Assembly (NCBI RefSeq): GCF_003010935.1
Contig: NZ_PGGN01000004.1
Span: forward strand, 1 to 64,000
DNA length: 64,000 nucleotides
Direction of reading: 5' to 3'
Origin: Phyllobacterium endophyticum
Lineage (GTDB): Bacteria; Pseudomonadota; Alphaproteobacteria; Rhizobiales; Rhizobiaceae
Shown: positions 61,920 to 64,000 of the stretch, piece by piece
Numbering within the stretch: position 1 is the stretch's first letter
How the letters are laid out: the number at the start of each line of letters is the position of its first letter
The notes under the pieces: model-generated
Databases searched by the model: none
Told to the model about the DNA's origin: nothing
What the model saw: only the letters and a program-made list of their open reading frames with translations
Program-made: the position numbers and the translations under genes

Positions 61920-62935
61920 GCGGCCCCCCGGCGTTCGATGAGATGATTGAAGGCGGCTGCGACCACGATCAGCGTTGCGATAAACATGTCGAGGTAGAAG
62001 CCTGGGGCTCTGAGCAGCAGAAGCACATCGGTGATCGTGTGGATCAGCATGACCCCGAGGAAGATGCCGATGATCGAGCCGCGGCCGCCACGCAGCGAAA
62101 GCCCGCCAATGACGCAGGCGGCAATCGCCTGAAGCTCCAGCCCGGCACCCTGCCCCGGCTGAACGCTTCCGACACGCGCCGTGGCGATGATGCCGGCAAC
62201 CGCCGCCATACCGCCGGCAATGGCAAAGGCCACCAGCTTGACCCGGTCAGTGTTGATGCCGATCGCCGTTGCCGCGGCAGGATTGCCACCGGTGGCGAAC
62301 ACATGGTTGCCGAATTTGTGACGGTGCAGCAGCAAATAGAAACCGGCAACGAACAGCATGATCCAGATGAAGGCGGCATTGATGCCGAGGAGTGTCCCGG
62401 CAAACAGGCTCGAAAAGGCAGGTTCCGGATCGAACCGTACCTGGACGGCGCCGTTATAAAGCAGCACGGCGCCGCGCCAGAACAAGAGGCCACCGAGCGT
62501 GACGATAAAGGATGGCAGGCCGAAGCGCAGCGTGATCGTGCCGTTGAGGAGACCAATCATCACTCCCAGCAGAATGCCGAGCGGTGCCGCGATGAAAGCA
62601 CTCATGCCACCATCGACGAGGCTCGCCATCAGGACCGCCGTCAAGGTGTAGACGGAGCCGATAGAGAGATCGAACTCACCGGCAATCATCAAGATGCCAG
62701 CGCCCAGCGCCAGGCATCCCAGTACCGGTATGGCCTTCATGAGGATCGTCAGATTCTGCGGTGACAGGTAACGGAAGTCGTCGGGATAGGCGAGCGCTCC
62801 GGCGATGCAGACGATTTGGAGGGCCGCGAAAACCAGGAGAATCGCTCCGGCCGGCATGGTCATGATCTGCTTCAGCAGCGATTGCTTTTTCGTGCGCGAT
62901 TTCGGCACGGCACTGTCGGTCATGGCGTGGGTCAC
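61916..62935 (-). CDS. Sugar ABC transporter permease (RbsC/FrcC family)
   Basis: 339 residues with about ten transmembrane segments and the CUT2 permease blocks LCIGAGILMIAGEFDLSIGS-type (here GAGILMIAGEFDLSIGS) and VFATGGNPAAATAIGINTD. It forms the membrane channel with the ATPase. The ATPase gene start overlaps its stop, and the binding-protein gene lies 69 bases upstream. The substrate is inferred to be a uronate or pectin-derived sugar from the kdu genes. Confidence 0.93.
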   Translation of the reverse strand: MTHAMTDSAVPKSRTKKQSLLKQIMTMPAGAILLVFAALQIVCIAGALAYPDDFRYLSPQNLTILMKAIPVLGCLALGAGILMIAGEFDLSIGSVYTLTAVLMASLVDGGMSAFIAAPLGILLGVMIGLLNGTITLRFGLPSFIVTLGGLLFWRGAVLLYNGAVQVRFDPEPAFSSLFAGTLLGINAAFIWIMLFVAGFYLLLHRHKFGNHVFATGGNPAAATAIGINTDRVKLVAFAIAGGMAAVAGIIATARVGSVQPGQGAGLELQAIAACVIGGLSLRGGRGSIIGIFLGVMLIHTITDVLLLLRAPGFYLDMFIATLIVVAAAFNHLIERRGAA

Positions 62936-63004
62936 TGTCGTTACTCTGTTCCAGGAATAGGTGAGCCTTCCGGCCGTTGCCGGAAGGTCTTCACGCGCTG
63001 CGCT

Positions 63005-63955
63005 CTATCGGTAGCTGCCGATCAGCGGCTTGACTGAACTGATGCGCGACTTATCGAGAAAGGCGCCCTGGCCCGTATCGACGTCGGTCGGGGTCAGACC
63101 GTATTTCTTTGCCAGAGCGATCTGGGCAATCGGATAATAACCCTGCAGGTAAGGTTGCTGATCCATCGTCGCGAACATGGCGCCGGATTCCACGGCATTA
63201 ACGATTTCGACGGCGAGATCGAAGCCGCCGAAGGGAATGTTGACGCCGGCATCCTTGATGGCGCCTGCTCCGACCGTCGAAGTGACAGACCCGGTGCCGA
63301 ACAGTGCCTTGACTGTCGGGTTCGCGATCAGGAACTGGGCGATGATGTTCTGTGCTTCGGCCGGATCAAGCCCGGAGCGCACCGTTTCCACCTTGATGCC
63401 CTTTTCCTTCATCGCCTTTTCGATGCCGCCGCCACGCGCAACCGCGAAGCTGGCTTCGGGAATCTCGCGCGGGTTGAAGACCACGTCGCCTTCCTTCAGG
63501 CCGAACTGCTCGATCATCCGATTGCCGAGCTCGACCCCGGAGGCAAACTCGTTCATGCCGACATAGGCCTGGCGGCAATTGCCCTTGGCGCCCTCCAGAT
63601 CGTCATTGTTGAAACCGATGACGATGATGCCCGCCTTGACAGCGGCGCAGATGCTTGCATCGAACGCATCCGAACTGGAGATTGCAACGGCAATGCCGTC
63701 GACGCCGCTGACCGTGGCGCTCTCGATCAGGTCGTTTTGGCGGACCGGGTCGTTGTTGGCATATTGCACGTCGAGATCGACGCCAAACTGCGCCGCGGCA
63801 TCTTGTGCGCCTTTGACGACGGGGTTAAAGAACTGGACACTTGGATCAAGGTATATGATCATCGTCGCCTTGACATCGGCCGCTACGGCTGTCGATGTGA
63901 AGGCCAAAGCTGCGCACGCCGCAAGCATTGCGGTTTTCAATCTGGTCAATTTCAT
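63005..63955 (-). CDS. Sugar ABC transporter periplasmic binding protein
   Basis: 316 residues, with a strong GGGAGG ribosome site. Signal peptide KTAMLAACAALAFTSTAVA with cleavage before ADVKA. The mature part has the ribose-binding type 1 fold: QFFNPVVKGAQDAAAQFG, NDPVRQNDLIESATVSG and GFNNDDLEG. It delivers the sugar to the permease. It is the first visible gene of the minus-strand sugar operon; its promoter would be near or beyond the window end. Confidence 0.92.
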   Translation of the reverse strand: MKLTRLKTAMLAACAALAFTSTAVAADVKATMIIYLDPSVQFFNPVVKGAQDAAAQFGVDLDVQYANNDPVRQNDLIESATVSGVDGIAVAISSSDAFDASICAAVKAGIIVIGFNNDDLEGAKGNCRQAYVGMNEFASGVELGNRMIEQFGLKEGDVVFNPREIPEASFAVARGGGIEKAMKEKGIKVETVRSGLDPAEAQNIIAQFLIANPTVKALFGTGSVTSTVGAGAIKDAGVNIPFGGFDLAVEIVNAVESGAMFATMDQQPYLQGYYPIAQIALAKKYGLTPTDVDTGQGAFLDKSRISSVKPLIGSYR

Positions 63956-64000
63956 TTTGCGTATCCTCCCTTTGGATGTGCAATCGGGTCGAAAGACCCA

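Overview
The window looks like chromosome or large replicon from an aerobic alphaproteobacterium of the order Hyphomicrobiales (Phyllobacteriaceae, Brucellaceae or Rhizobiaceae type). The evidence is the gene content: a fused SecDF, an ExoD-family protein, DUF1127, DUF1194 and DUF4893 proteins, a thiC-thiO-thiS-thiG order, a GlxA-type regulator, PuuD urate oxidase, and the compact, moderately GC-rich coding style. No phage, insertion sequence, CRISPR array or rRNA was seen. Product calls are by motif and family recognition only; no database search was possible.

Bases 1-27,000 form a methylamine/one-carbon region. It opens with the end of a ProV-like quaternary-amine transporter ATPase. Then come two MttB-superfamily methyltransferases without pyrrolysine (655-2235 and 9495-11081), a corrinoid protein (11324-12022), a divergent MetF (14764-15669), a methyl-corrinoid:tetrahydrofolate methyltransferase (15680-16642), a RACo-like reductive activator with a 2Fe-2S domain (16778-18862), a betaine-homocysteine methyltransferase type enzyme (7706-8719), a 4Fe-4S protein (8720-9409), and two FAD/GcvT dimethylglycine-dehydrogenase-like proteins (2294-4870, 24198-26714). 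Less understood companions are a DUF1638 protein, a small 'virulence factor' domain protein overlapping metF, a membrane diiron desaturase-like enzyme and a PhnD-like protein. Together they suggest a corrinoid route that moves methyl groups from a quaternary amine such as glycine betaine to tetrahydrofolate, MetF oxidising methyl-THF, and DMGDH/sarcosine oxidase finishing demethylation to glycine. Five of these enzymes carry Arg/Gly-rich tails. Candidate regulators are an XRE protein, a LysR protein and a GlxA/GbdR-like AraC protein.

Bases 26,961-34,492 hold a polyprenyl-phosphate sugar cluster: HAD-UbiA (DPPR-synthase-like), DprE1-like oxidase, ArnE-like small transporter, extended SDR, class III aminotransferase, and a convergent multi-pass membrane protein. 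Bases 35,380-39,219 encode sarcosine oxidase delta, alpha and gamma without the beta subunit. Bases 39,220-42,638 encode guanine deaminase, urate oxidase PuuD and a 2-oxoglutarate oxygenase.

Bases 43,379-59,333 are mostly housekeeping: SecDF, a YbaL-type cation antiporter, a UPF0104 membrane protein, a serine hydrolase, a sulfate ABC transporter without its ATPase, a divergent Rrf2 regulator, a TPP-riboswitch-controlled thiamine operon, an FMN reductase, ribosomal protein S21 and a RidA protein. A 3' fragment of a tRNA-Lys-like gene lies at 59,396-59,446. Beyond it, on the minus strand, is a uronate (pectin-type) module: a sugar ABC transporter followed by kduI and kduD.
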